From: an uncultured bacterium
GTDB lineage: Bacteria; Bacillota; Clostridia; Oscillospirales; Acutalibacteraceae
Direction of reading: 5' to 3'
NCBI GenBank assembly: GCA_905215055.1
Contig: CAJMOH010000009.1
Coordinates: forward strand, 1-64,000
DNA: 64,000 nucleotides
Shown here piece by piece: positions 1 to 8,199 of the stretch (positions within the stretch are counted from its first letter, which is position 1; every line of letters starts with the position of its first letter). The translations under genes were made by a program, and so were the position numbers. The notes under the pieces were generated by a model that saw nothing but the letters and a program-made list of their open reading frames with translations, was not told the origin of the DNA and did no database searches.

Positions 1-1047
1 CGGGACCTGCCCAAGCTGTACAACCAGTGGTGCAGCGTGGTGCGGTGGGAAAAGACCACCCGCCCCTTCCTGCGGTCTTCTGAGTTTCTGTGGCAGGAGG
101 GCCACACCATGCACGAAACCGCCCAGGAGGCCCAGGAGTTCACCCTGACCATGCTGAAGGTTTACGAGGACTTCTACCGGGAAACCCTGGCGATCCCTGC
201 CGTGGTGGGACAGAAAACCGAAAAGGAGAAATTTGCCGGGGCCGAGGCCACTTATACCATCGAGCCGATGATGCACAACGGCGTGGCGCTGCAGGGCGGC
301 ACCAGCCACTACTTTGGCGACGGCTTTACCAAGGCCTTTGACATCACCTTTACCGACCGGGAAAACAAGCTGCGGCATCCTCACCAGACCTCCTGGGGCG
401 TGTCCACCCGGATGATCGGCGCGGTGATTATGGTCCACGGCGACGACAACGGCCTGGTGCTGCCCCCCAAGATCGCCCCCATTCAGGTGGTGATTGTCCC
501 GGTGGCCATGCACAAGCCCGGCGTTTTGGAAAAAGCCCAGGAGCTGCAGGCCCGTCTCTCTGAAAAATTCCGGGTAAAGCTGGACGCCAGCGAAAACTCC
601 CCCGGCTGGAAGTACGCTCAGTATGAGATGCAGGGGGTGCCGCTGCGTCTGGAAATCGGCCCCAAGGATATGGAGCAGAACCAGTGCGTGCTGGTTCGCC
701 GGGACAACCGGGAAAAGCAGTTTGTCTCCCTGGACAATTTGGAGGAGGCTGTGGAAGGCTCTCTTTCCGCGCTGCACGACGCCATCTACCAAAAGGCCCT
801 GGACAACCTGAAGGAAAAGACCTTTACCGCCACCACCTATGAGGAATTCCTGGATATCGCTGAAAACCATCCCGGATTCATCAAGGCCATGTGGTGCGGC
901 GACAGCGCCTGCGAGGACAAGATCAAGGAGGAAACCGGCGGCGTTAAATCCCGGTGCATTCCCTTTGAGGAGGAGCATCTCTCCGATGTGTGCGTGTGCT
1001 GCGGCAAGCCCGCCAAGCACATGGTCTATTGGGGCAAGCAGTATTGA
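1..1047 (+). CDS. proS: Prolyl-tRNA synthetase, C-terminal part (5' end outside window)
   Basis: The reading frame is open from base 1, so the gene begins upstream of the window; about 348 residues are visible. It charges tRNA-Pro with proline in the cytosol. The visible part holds the end of the class II catalytic core, with WEKTTRPFLRSSEFLWQEGH near the start, the anticodon-binding domain, and a C-terminal zinc-type domain with paired cysteines (CGDSAC, CVCCG) ending in KQY. That tail is typical of the archaeal/eukaryal-type ProS found in many Clostridia rather than the E. coli type. A strong GC-rich hairpin follows it. The identification is secure. Confidence 0.95.
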   Translation, partial: RDLPKLYNQWCSVVRWEKTTRPFLRSSEFLWQEGHTMHETAQEAQEFTLTMLKVYEDFYRETLAIPAVVGQKTEKEKFAGAEATYTIEPMMHNGVALQGGTSHYFGDGFTKAFDITFTDRENKLRHPHQTSWGVSTRMIGAVIMVHGDDNGLVLPPKIAPIQVVIVPVAMHKPGVLEKAQELQARLSEKFRVKLDASENSPGWKYAQYEMQGVPLRLEIGPKDMEQNQCVLVRRDNREKQFVSLDNLEEAVEGSLSALHDAIYQKALDNLKEKTFTATTYEEFLDIAENHPGFIKAMWCGDSACEDKIKEETGGVKSRCIPFEEEHLSDVCVCCGKPAKHMVYWGKQY

Positions 1048-1120
1048 TTCTCCAGGTGTTCCTGGCTCCCAGCAAAGGCAGAGAAATCTTAAATTTATAA
1101 AACGCTTCCTTTTACCCCAA

Positions 1121-1149
1121 GCGCGGCGCAGCAAAGGTCTGCGCCGCGC
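1121..1149 (+). terminator. Stem-loop downstream of proS
   Basis: An 11-bp perfect GC-rich stem (1121-1131 with 1139-1149) and a 7-base loop lie about 75 bases after the proS stop. The following T-run is weak, so it may be a terminator or simply a stable 3' end structure. Confidence 0.45.
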
Positions 1150-1195
1150 CTGTACCTTTCCGCGGAAAAGATTTCTAAAACCTGGTGGAAAATTC

Positions 1196-1224
1196 TTTAC
1201 TTTTCGCAAAAGCTGTACTAAAAT
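1196..1224 (+). promoter_or_regulatory. Sigma-A promoter for the Gfo/Idh-IolE pair
   Basis: The -35 box TTTACT (1196-1201) and -10 box TAAAAT (1219-1224) are separated by 17 bases, about 55 bases before the start codon at 1280. Confidence 0.6.
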
Positions 1225-1238
1225 AAGAGCGTAAATAA

Positions 1239-1257
1239 CACACGCTATTTTCGTGTG
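1239..1257. promoter_or_regulatory. Operator-like dyad CACACG-N7-CGTGTG
   Basis: A perfect 6-bp inverted repeat with a 7-base spacer lies between the predicted transcription start and the ribosome-binding site of the gene at 1280. Its position suggests a repressor site or a small leader hairpin. The cognate regulator is not identifiable here. Confidence 0.35.
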
Positions 1258-1279
1258 AATGATTTAGGAGGAGATCCCA

Positions 1280-2398
1280 ATGGCAAAATTGAAGATCGGC
1301 TTTATTGGCTGCGGCGGCATCGCCAACGCCAAGCACTTCCCTGGCATGGCCCAGCAGAAGGAGTATGTGGACATGGTTGCTTTCTGCGACCTGATTCCCG
1401 AGCGCGCTGAGAAGGCCGCCAAGGAGTATGGCACTCCGGACGCCAAGGTTTACACGGATTATCACGACCTGCTGGCTGACCCCACCATCGACGCCGTGCA
1501 TGTTCTGACCCCCAACGTGGCTCACTGTGAAATCACTGTGGCCGCTCTGGAAGCCGGCAAGCATGTGCTGTGCGAGAAGCCCATGGCTGCCACTCCCGCC
1601 GACGCCCAGAAGATGCTGGACGCCCGGGACCGCACCGGCAAGATGCTGACCATCGGCTATCAGTACCGTCATTTCCCCGTGAACCAGGTTGCCAAGAAGG
1701 TTGTGGACGACGGCTGGCTGGGCGATATCTACTACGCTGAGGCCACCTATCTACGCCGCCGCGGCGTTCCCACCTGGGGCGTGTTTACCGACAAGTCCAA
1801 GCAGGGCGGCGGTCCTCTGATTGACATTGGCACCCATGCGCTGGACCTGACCCTGTTTATGATGAACAACTACGATGTGGACTATGTGGTCGGCACCTCT
1901 TTTGAGAAGCTGGGCACTCTGCTGGATCCTGAGCATCAGGGCCAGATCAATTCCCGCGGTGAGCAGGACAGCTGGAACAACAAGACCTACGACGTGGAAG
2001 ACTCCGCGATTGGCCACATCAAGATGAAGAACGGCGCTGTGATCAACCTGCGCGCTTCTTGGGCCATGAATATGCTGCCTGAGTCCGGCTGCAACGACAA
2101 GGCTCATGTGATGCTGGCTGGTACCAAGGGCGGCTTGGACACCCTGTCCGACCAGGTCCGCTTGAACCACATCGTGGCTGGCCAGCCCGCTGTGACCATG
2201 GTGGGCAACAAGATTGCCTCTTACATCCCCGGCTTCAGCCAGGGCCCCGCTCCCGTTTCCAAGGAGCATGAGATCTGGGTGAAGGCTCTCCGCGGCGAGG
2301 GCGAGCTGTTCGTCACCGCTGACCAGGCCTTTGTGGTCACCAAGATTCTGGACGCTATCTACCAGTCCTCCAAGACCGGCAAGCCTGTCTACTTCTAA
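1280..2398 (+). CDS. Gfo/Idh/MocA-family oxidoreductase
   Basis: The protein has 372 residues. The N-terminal Rossmann fold starts with GFIGCGGIANAKH (residues 7-19), the NAD(P)-binding loop. The family signature CEKPMA follows near residue 97, and the region DIGTHALDL near residue 190 supplies the conserved histidine of the catalytic domain. The family oxidises or reduces sugars and cyclitols; the substrate cannot be told from sequence. The start follows TTAGGAGGAG with ideal spacing. It is co-transcribed with the IolE-like gene 34 bases downstream, which suggests a sugar or inositol-derivative pathway. Confidence 0.88.
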   Translation: MAKLKIGFIGCGGIANAKHFPGMAQQKEYVDMVAFCDLIPERAEKAAKEYGTPDAKVYTDYHDLLADPTIDAVHVLTPNVAHCEITVAALEAGKHVLCEKPMAATPADAQKMLDARDRTGKMLTIGYQYRHFPVNQVAKKVVDDGWLGDIYYAEATYLRRRGVPTWGVFTDKSKQGGGPLIDIGTHALDLTLFMMNNYDVDYVVGTSFEKLGTLLDPEHQGQINSRGEQDSWNNKTYDVEDSAIGHIKMKNGAVINLRASWAMNMLPESGCNDKAHVMLAGTKGGLDTLSDQVRLNHIVAGQPAVTMVGNKIASYIPGFSQGPAPVSKEHEIWVKALRGEGELFVTADQAFVVTKILDAIYQSSKTGKPVYF

Positions 2399-2432
2399 GA
2401 AGCCCTTGTAAAACAAGAAGGATGTGTCTGAA

Positions 2433-3284
2433 ATGAACAACATCAACCTGCAGATTTACTCCTTCGGGTTTGACTGCGGCTTGTCCTTTCTGGACAAGAT
2501 CCGCAAGGCTGCTGAGCTGGGCTACGCCGGCGTAGAGCTGGTTCGCGAGTACGAGGGTATTCCCGCCGAGGACGTGGTGAAGGTTTTGGAAGAGACCGGC
2601 ATCAAGGCGGTTTCCGCCCATGTGGGGCTGGACGCCATCGAGCAGGATCTTCCCTATCTTGCCAAGCTGGGCGTGCGTTATGTGGCCTGCCCCAACGCTC
2701 CCTTTAACACGGCTGAAGAGGCCAAGGAGCTGGCGGCGGACCTGAACCGGCTGGCCAAGCTTGCCAAGGAGTACGGCATCACCATCGGCTACCACAACCA
2801 CACGGACGAGTTCTATGTGGATGAGGGTAAATACCTGATGGATTGGCTGATTGAAAACACCGATCCTGAAACTGTGGCTTTTGAGATTGACTGCGGCTGG
2901 GCTTCTGCCGCGGGGATTAACCCTGTGGAATACATTCAGAAGCACGCCGGGCGGATTGCCGCCATCCACATCAAGGAAAACAACGCTGTGATCGGCGCTG
3001 AAAAGCCCCGGTCCCGCCACGAGAAGGTGGAACGGCCCAAGTTTGAGCTGGACGAAAATGGCAAGCCCATTTTCCCGCCGGAATTCCTGAAGATGATGGA
3101 AGAACGCAACAAGCTGAATGTGCCTACCGGCACGGGCATTGTGGACTGGAAGGCTGTAAAAGCCGCCGCCGACGCCCAGCGGGACAACGTTCTGTATGTG
3201 GTGGAGCGAGAGGCCAGTTACGGCGGAAAGGACCGCATTACCTGCCTGGGTGAAGACATTGCCTGGCTGAAGGAAAATCTGTAA
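2433..3284 (+). CDS. Sugar phosphate isomerase/epimerase (xylose isomerase-like TIM barrel, IolE-like)
   Basis: A 283-residue TIM-barrel protein of the AP-endonuclease-2/xylose-isomerase superfamily. Metal-ligand candidates are seen in GYHNHTDEF, EIDCGW and HIKENN, matching the pattern of sugar isomerases and epimerases. The GTG at 2424 lies directly against the AAGGA sequence, whereas the ATG at 2433 has about 10 bases of spacing, so the latter is the likelier start. It is paired with the upstream Gfo/Idh dehydrogenase and probably acts on the same carbohydrate. Substrate unknown. Confidence 0.82.
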   Translation: MNNINLQIYSFGFDCGLSFLDKIRKAAELGYAGVELVREYEGIPAEDVVKVLEETGIKAVSAHVGLDAIEQDLPYLAKLGVRYVACPNAPFNTAEEAKELAADLNRLAKLAKEYGITIGYHNHTDEFYVDEGKYLMDWLIENTDPETVAFEIDCGWASAAGINPVEYIQKHAGRIAAIHIKENNAVIGAEKPRSRHEKVERPKFELDENGKPIFPPEFLKMMEERNKLNVPTGTGIVDWKAVKAAADAQRDNVLYVVEREASYGGKDRITCLGEDIAWLKENL

Positions 3285-3299
3285 ATTCTGTGACGAAGA

Positions 3300-3331
3300 G
3301 GCTCTCCGCAGACAAGCGGAGAGCCTTTTTT
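3300..3331 (+). terminator. Rho-independent terminator
   Basis: A perfect 10-bp stem GGCTCTCCGC / GCGGAGAGCC with a 6-base loop, followed by six T, ends the Gfo/Idh-IolE transcript. Confidence 0.9.
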
Positions 3332-3362
3332 CGCGACCCGCAAATAAATATCGCTTTCGCGG

Positions 3363-3390
3363 TGTAACCTTTTGCTTTCCCCTGCGACTA
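3363..3390 (+). promoter_or_regulatory. Putative ECF-type autoregulatory promoter
   Basis: TGTAACC (3363-3369) and CGACTA (3385-3390) are spaced 15 bases apart, just upstream of the sigma gene. AAC-containing -35 boxes and CGAC/CGTC -10 boxes are typical of ECF sigma targets, so the sigma factor probably transcribes its own operon. Confidence 0.5.
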
Positions 3391-3418
3391 ATGAGTGTAA
3401 AGGAAAGGAGGGAGATCG

Positions 3419-3931
3419 ATGACGGACCTAGTGAAACGATCGAAGAAGGGAGATAAAACGGCCTTTTCCCTGCTGATGGACGCCCACCGGCAGCTGCTGT
3501 ACAACACGGCGCTGCTGATGCTCCACCAGGAGGACGACGCCTTGGACGCCATTCAGGACACGATCCTGGCCTGCTGGGAAAACCTGCCCTCGCTGCAAAA
3601 GGACAAGTATTTTAAGACCTGGCTGGTGCGGATTCTCCTGAACAAGTGCTATGACATTCAGCGCAGGCAGAGCCACTATGCCTTTGTGGAGGAGCTGCCG
3701 GAATCCGCCCAGGAGCCGGACTGGGACACCCCCATGGACGTGCGCCGGGTCATGAACCGTTTGGGAAACCAGGACCAGCTGATTTTGTCCCTCTTCTACT
3801 ACGATGATTTCAGTGTCCAGCAGATCGCCGAAGCCCTGTCCATTTCGGAGGGCGCCGTGCGGACCAGGCTCAACCGCAGCCGAGACCGCTTTAAGAAACT
3901 CTACTTGCAGGAGAAAGGAGAATGTTTATGA
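3419..3931 (+). CDS. ECF-type RNA polymerase sigma factor (sigma-70 family)
   Basis: A 170-residue protein with region 2 (about residues 10-75, including DAIQDTILACWENLPSL) and region 4 (about 105-160, with the helix-turn-helix SISEGAVRTRLNRSRDRF). There is no region 3, as expected for an ECF factor. A ribosome-binding site AGGAAAGGAGGG precedes the ATG. The stop codon overlaps the start of the next gene, a membrane protein with a DUF4179-like layout, as in the clostridial sigma/anti-sigma pairs. It is therefore likely held inactive at the membrane until a surface signal arrives. The signal is unknown. Confidence 0.88.
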   Translation: MTDLVKRSKKGDKTAFSLLMDAHRQLLYNTALLMLHQEDDALDAIQDTILACWENLPSLQKDKYFKTWLVRILLNKCYDIQRRQSHYAFVEELPESAQEPDWDTPMDVRRVMNRLGNQDQLILSLFYYDDFSVQQIAEALSISEGAVRTRLNRSRDRFKKLYLQEKGECL

Positions 3932-5475
3932 AGGACACGGCTTTTTTGCAGCAGCTGCAACAGGAACTCCCCCGCCGCAGCCTGACCCCCAAGGCCACCC
4001 AGCGCTTTGAGGACACCTACAAACTTCTGGGCGTGCAGAAGGAGGCCCCCGTCCGCAGGCGCCGTCACAAGGGGCTGTGGGTCACGGCCACCGCCGCCTG
4101 TCTGTGCTGCGGAATGCTGTTTGGGGTGAACGCCGCTTTCCCGGCCTTCGCGGAGAGCCTGCCTGGGGTGGGACAGTTTTTCGAGGCGGTGAATGGGGCA
4201 TTCGCTTCCAACAGCGGTAAGGACTTACCCGTAGGCACTTATCTGGAAACCTATTCCGAAGCAGAGGACGTCAATGTGGCCGCTGCTTCTGGAGAGTATA
4301 GCCTGGAGGTACAGCAGGCTTTCTGCGATGGACATATACTCACCCTTTCTTTAGATTTGACTATGCCTGCCCAGGATGCTGAGCCTTACAGCTGGGTGGT
4401 TGTCCCTTATGCTGGCATTCAAAACGAAAATCCCAACAGAGCCATTGTCACAATCAACGGTACAGACTATGCGCCCGACTCGGAATCGGCCTTGTTTGCC
4501 CAGGGAAACGGACACTTTGCGGGCTCTATGGCTTTTCAGCTGAAGGAACCCTTGGAAAACGGTCAGGAAGTATCTGTTTCCATCTCCTTCCCAGAGCTGA
4601 ATGGACGTTTAGCGGTGAATCAAGGAGAAAATGGTGAGATAGAGTTTCTCCCTCTTGCCACGAATCTTGCTACCAGCTTTACCATACCGGTAAACGCGGA
4701 ACAAAACTTTGCCTTCGCCTGCAACGCAGAGGACAACGGTGTAACTGTGACGAATGTAGAGGTAACTCCCCTGCACACAACGATTACCGCATTGGGCATC
4801 GATATGGACAACGCTAACAACGATCCCGTCCTGTACACAATGGACCGGCAGGAGCTGACCCTGACCCTTCACTCTCGTGAGATGCAAAACGGCGTCTTTA
4901 CCTTTGACAGCGCCCCGCAGGGAACTGGAAAAATGGTATTCCGTGTCTATAAGACCTCGTGGCAGGAGGAAGTGCTGGCAGAGTTTACCATTGATTTGGC
5001 AAACAAGACAGTCACCCCCAGCACCACTTATGAAGACGACTACGTTCTCGCCCTTGATGGTCCCTTCCATTACGATTATATCTACGGTGAAATTGCTGAA
5101 AACAAGACATTTGAAAATGGATTTGCGGTTTCTCTCATAGATTATACCCGCTGGGATAACATCTCAAGATGTGTCATCTTAACTGAGGGGGATTACCGGG
5201 CAATCCATGTAGATGTGTACAACCTGAACGGCGATATTGTGGCTTCGGGGGACTCCCAGGATGCGGAATATTCTCTGGCAACGGCACAGAGCGATCACTT
5301 CTCCCCCTCCGATGAGAACAGCCCCTACGCTTCCTTCCAAATTCTACTGGACAGTGAACAGGGAGTTTATCAACCTGCCCGGGGTGAAACAATGACCATT
5401 GTCGTGACAGATGCCGCTACCGGAGAAGAATTCACTAGGCAGGACATCACAATGACAGAAAGCTTTGTTCAGTAA
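3928..5475 (+). CDS. DUF4179-type membrane protein, probable anti-sigma factor
   Basis: About 515 residues: a cytoplasmic N-terminus of about 45 residues, one membrane segment near residues 46-65 (WVTATAACLCCGMLFGV), then a long extracytoplasmic beta-rich region. The ATG at 3928 forms an ATGA overlap with the sigma-factor stop and has GAAAGGAG at good spacing, so I prefer it to the ATG at 3922. The arrangement matches clostridial ECF regulators whose partner carries a DUF4179 domain. Anti-sigma function is inferred from position and topology, not from a recognised motif. The extracellular part would be the sensor. Confidence 0.75.
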   Translation: MKDTAFLQQLQQELPRRSLTPKATQRFEDTYKLLGVQKEAPVRRRRHKGLWVTATAACLCCGMLFGVNAAFPAFAESLPGVGQFFEAVNGAFASNSGKDLPVGTYLETYSEAEDVNVAAASGEYSLEVQQAFCDGHILTLSLDLTMPAQDAEPYSWVVVPYAGIQNENPNRAIVTINGTDYAPDSESALFAQGNGHFAGSMAFQLKEPLENGQEVSVSISFPELNGRLAVNQGENGEIEFLPLATNLATSFTIPVNAEQNFAFACNAEDNGVTVTNVEVTPLHTTITALGIDMDNANNDPVLYTMDRQELTLTLHSREMQNGVFTFDSAPQGTGKMVFRVYKTSWQEEVLAEFTIDLANKTVTPSTTYEDDYVLALDGPFHYDYIYGEIAENKTFENGFAVSLIDYTRWDNISRCVILTEGDYRAIHVDVYNLNGDIVASGDSQDAEYSLATAQSDHFSPSDENSPYASFQILLDSEQGVYQPARGETMTIVVTDAATGEEFTRQDITMTESFVQ

Positions 5476-5477
5476 AA

Positions 5478-5516
5478 AAAGAAGAGAGAGAGGTCTCCCC
5501 TCTCTCTTTTCTTTTG
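5478..5516. terminator. Terminator between convergent genes
   Basis: A GA-rich stem (AAGAGAGAGAGG against CCTCTCTCTTTT) is flanked by A-rich and T-rich tracts. It can end transcription from the anti-sigma gene and from prmA on the other strand. Confidence 0.7.
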
Positions 5517-5528
5517 CCCATTTTACCT

Positions 5529-5690
5529 TCAGCTTCAAGGCCATAGCTACCCAGCCCCGTTCCTCCAGAGGAGGAATGGGGCCTGTTTATTTCAGCTTCA
5601 ACGCCATGGCCACCCAGCCCTTTTCCTCCAGGGGAGGAATGGGGCCTGTTTATTTCAGCTTCAGCGCCATAGCTACCCAACCCTTTTCCT
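5529..5690. repeat. 63-bp tandem repeat made of the prmA 3' end
   Basis: Copies begin at 5529, 5592 and 5655, exactly 63 bases apart. The third copy is the true end of prmA. The other two repeat its last codons, its stop codon and about 24 bases of trailer. In the prmA direction each trailer can fold as a hairpin of CCTCC pairing with GGAGG. Sixty-three is a multiple of three, so the copies stay in frame. Confidence 0.9.
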
Positions 5691-6573
5691 CCCTGCGCTC
5701 GATGACCTGGAAGGTGTCCTGGATGGCGTTTAGCACGTCCTGCTCCCGGGTGTCGATGATGCCGCTGACGATATAGGTGCTGTCCGGGGTGAGGAAACGG
5801 GGGGCGTCCTGGCTGAGAAGAATGACAATATCCGCCACGATGTTGGCGGCCACCACCTGGAATTTTCCCGTGACCTTTTCCGCCAGGTTGCCGCAGAGGC
5901 CGGTGAAGCGGTCGGCCACGCCGTTGGTTTCCGCGTTCTCCACGGCGGTTTTCACGGCCAGGGGGTCGATGTCCACCCCCACGGCGGATTTGGCCCCCAG
6001 CAACAAAGCCGCCACGGACAGAATGCCGCTGCCACATCCCATATCCAAAAAGTCGATACCGGGGGTGACGTACTTTTCCAGCAGCTCCAAACACAGGCGG
6101 GTGGTCTCGTGGGTGCCGGTGCCGAAGGCCAGGCCGGGCTCCAGGTGGAGCACCGTGCGGCTCTGGGGGTCGTAGTCCTCCTCCCACAAGGGGCGGATCA
6201 AGAGCTTCTCCCCTACGGGGATGGGGTGAAAATACTGTTTCCAGTTGTTGATCCAGTCCTCCTCCACGCAGGAGTCCCGGTCGATTTCATAGGGGATATT
6301 CTCCGCCTGGAAGCGCTCCTCCAGGAAGGAGACGGCCTCGGCAGGGTTGGACTCTGGGCTGATGTAGATGTGGATGATGGCGTGTTCCCGGTCCTTTTGG
6401 AGAAGCTCCTCATCGATCAGGTCGATGTGGGCAATCTCCATGGCCTCCTCTTCTAAATGGGAGTAGTCCTCCATATAGATGCCATAGGGCACCACCATGT
6501 TGGCGATGGCCCCGGCCAGGTCCGCCTGCTGGGCAGGTACCTGGATTTTTAGTTCTGTCCAATTCTCGTTCAT
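5650..6573 (-). CDS. prmA: Ribosomal protein L11 methyltransferase
   Basis: A 307-residue protein that trimethylates ribosomal protein L11 using S-adenosylmethionine. The N-terminal substrate-recognition domain occupies about residues 1-120. The Rossmann methyltransferase domain follows, with FGTGTHETT, the SAM-binding motif LDMGCGSGILSVAALLLGA, VGVDIDPLAV, and the catalytic-site motif NIVADI. Its sigma-A promoter overlaps the start of the divergent spoVB-like gene. Odd feature: its 3' end is tandemly duplicated downstream as two further 63-bp units that lie outside the reading frame after the stop. Confidence 0.95.
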   Translation of the reverse strand: MNENWTELKIQVPAQQADLAGAIANMVVPYGIYMEDYSHLEEEAMEIAHIDLIDEELLQKDREHAIIHIYISPESNPAEAVSFLEERFQAENIPYEIDRDSCVEEDWINNWKQYFHPIPVGEKLLIRPLWEEDYDPQSRTVLHLEPGLAFGTGTHETTRLCLELLEKYVTPGIDFLDMGCGSGILSVAALLLGAKSAVGVDIDPLAVKTAVENAETNGVADRFTGLCGNLAEKVTGKFQVVAANIVADIVILLSQDAPRFLTPDSTYIVSGIIDTREQDVLNAIQDTFQVIERREEKGWVAMALKLK

Positions 6574-6605
6574 AGGTTTTCCCTCAATTCTCAGGATTTG
6601 AGAGT

Positions 6606-6634
6606 ATTATACTCGATCTCCCACTCCATTGCAA
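6606..6634 (-). promoter_or_regulatory. Sigma-A promoter for prmA
   Basis: On the minus strand TTGCAA and TATAAT are separated by 17 bases, 33 bases before the prmA start. The -10 lies in a 13-bp palindrome, GAGTAT-T-ATACTC (6602-6614). Confidence 0.65.
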
Positions 6635-6645
6635 CCGGAGGCGCT

Positions 6646-8199
6646 ATGACCAGGCGTAAGTTTCTTTTGCAGGGGGCCGTTCTCACAGCGGTATCTCTGC
6701 TTCTTCGCATCACCAATATGGGCTACCGCTCCTTTCTCTCCCAGGAGATGGGCTCGGCGGGAATGGGGCTGTATCAGCTGATTTTCTCCATCTTCATGCT
6801 CACCGTGACCCTGTCCACCTCGGGCATCAGCCTGGCGGTGACAAGAATGGTTTCCGCCGCCATCGCCACCGAGCGCCGGCAGGTGATTCGTTCCACCGTA
6901 GCCCGATGCTTTGGCTTCTGCCTGTCCATCAGCTTGACCATCAGCGCGCTGCTGCTGTTGCTGGCGGAGCCTGCCGCCCGGATCTGTTTGGGAAACCCCG
7001 CCGCGGCTCCCTGCCTGCGGATTCTGGGGGTGGGACTGCCCTTTATGTCCCTGTGCACCTGCATGAAGGGGTACTTTTTGGCAGTAGACGAATCCCTCTC
7101 CACCGCCTTCTCCGACGGAGTGGAGCAGGCCTTGACCATTGGCGCCACGGTGTTTCTGTTCTGGCGGTTTGTCCCCCAGAGCCTGGAGGCAGCCTGCTTT
7201 GCCGCCATGCTCTCCTCCACTCTGGGAGAAGCGGCGTCTTTTTTGTGCAGCTGGACCTCCTACCGCCGCAGCCTGAAGCGGAACACGCCTCAACCCCGGG
7301 AAAAGGCCGCGGGAGTGCTTCACGGACTGTGCCACATCGCCCTGCCCTGCACCCTCAGCTCCGCCGCCCGCAGCGCCCTGAACACCGGGGAAAACCTGCT
7401 CATTCCCCGGGAGCTGCAGCGGTATGGCCTGGGGTACAGCGCGGCTCTCTCTCAATATGGGCTGCTTCAGGGAATGGCCATGCCCATGCTGTATTTTCCC
7501 TCTTCCCTGCTGTCCTCCTTCGCCTCCCTGCTGATCCCCAAAATCGCCAAGGAGCGGGAACAGAACCACCGGCGGGCCGTGGCCCACATCACAGGAAAGG
7601 CCCTGCGCCTGGCCCTTGCCTTTGGCATGTTTTTCTCAGGAGTGTTTCTACTGTTTGGAGACAGCTGGGGCATGGCCTTTTACAGCAGCGGCGCTGCGGG
7701 AGCCTACGTGCGGGTTTTGGCGCCTTTAGCCCCCCTGATGTACCTGGACGTGGTGGTTGACAGTCTGCTGAAGGGTCTTGATGAGCAGTTCAACTCCATG
7801 AAATACAACCTGGCCGACTCCCTGATCCGAGTGGTGCTGGTGCTCTGCCTGCTGCGCTTTTTGGGCATGGAAAGCTATGTGGGGATTCTCTTTTTCAGCA
7901 CCATCTTCAACGCCGCCCTAAGCCTCCACCGGCTTTTGAAGGTCACCCAGGTGCGACTTTCCCTGGTGTGGCACATTCTGCTGCCCCTGGGCTGCGCGGG
8001 ACTTTCCGTGACAGCCGGAAAAGCGCTGCTTCAGGGAATCGCCTTCCCCCACCCTCTTTGGGAGGCCGGCCTTCAAACCGCCCTTTCCGCCCTGGTGTTT
8101 GGCGGGCTCTACGCAGGTCTTTGCAAGCTGGACGCCTCTCTTCACCGGACAGCAAAAAAACCGGCCCCAGCCGGGACCGGCATTTCTCAAAGCTTATAG
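6646..8199 (+). CDS. SpoVB-type polysaccharide/lipid II flippase-like membrane protein
   Basis: A 517-residue polytopic protein of the MOP/MVF superfamily, about 14 membrane segments. The N-terminal sequence RKFLLQGAVLTA with NMGYRSFLSQEMGSAGMGLY is characteristic of SpoVB and related polysaccharide-biosynthesis flippases. SpoVB-type proteins act in spore cortex formation, probably moving lipid-linked peptidoglycan precursors; Clostridia often have several paralogues, so the exact role is inferred. The ATG at 6646 has GGAGG five bases upstream and is preferred over an earlier TTG. Its last 13 bases overlap the convergent WYL regulator. Confidence 0.82.
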   Translation: MTRRKFLLQGAVLTAVSLLLRITNMGYRSFLSQEMGSAGMGLYQLIFSIFMLTVTLSTSGISLAVTRMVSAAIATERRQVIRSTVARCFGFCLSISLTISALLLLLAEPAARICLGNPAAAPCLRILGVGLPFMSLCTCMKGYFLAVDESLSTAFSDGVEQALTIGATVFLFWRFVPQSLEAACFAAMLSSTLGEAASFLCSWTSYRRSLKRNTPQPREKAAGVLHGLCHIALPCTLSSAARSALNTGENLLIPRELQRYGLGYSAALSQYGLLQGMAMPMLYFPSSLLSSFASLLIPKIAKEREQNHRRAVAHITGKALRLALAFGMFFSGVFLLFGDSWGMAFYSSGAAGAYVRVLAPLAPLMYLDVVVDSLLKGLDEQFNSMKYNLADSLIRVVLVLCLLRFLGMESYVGILFFSTIFNAALSLHRLLKVTQVRLSLVWHILLPLGCAGLSVTAGKALLQGIAFPHPLWEAGLQTALSALVFGGLYAGLCKLDASLHRTAKKPAPAGTGISQSL

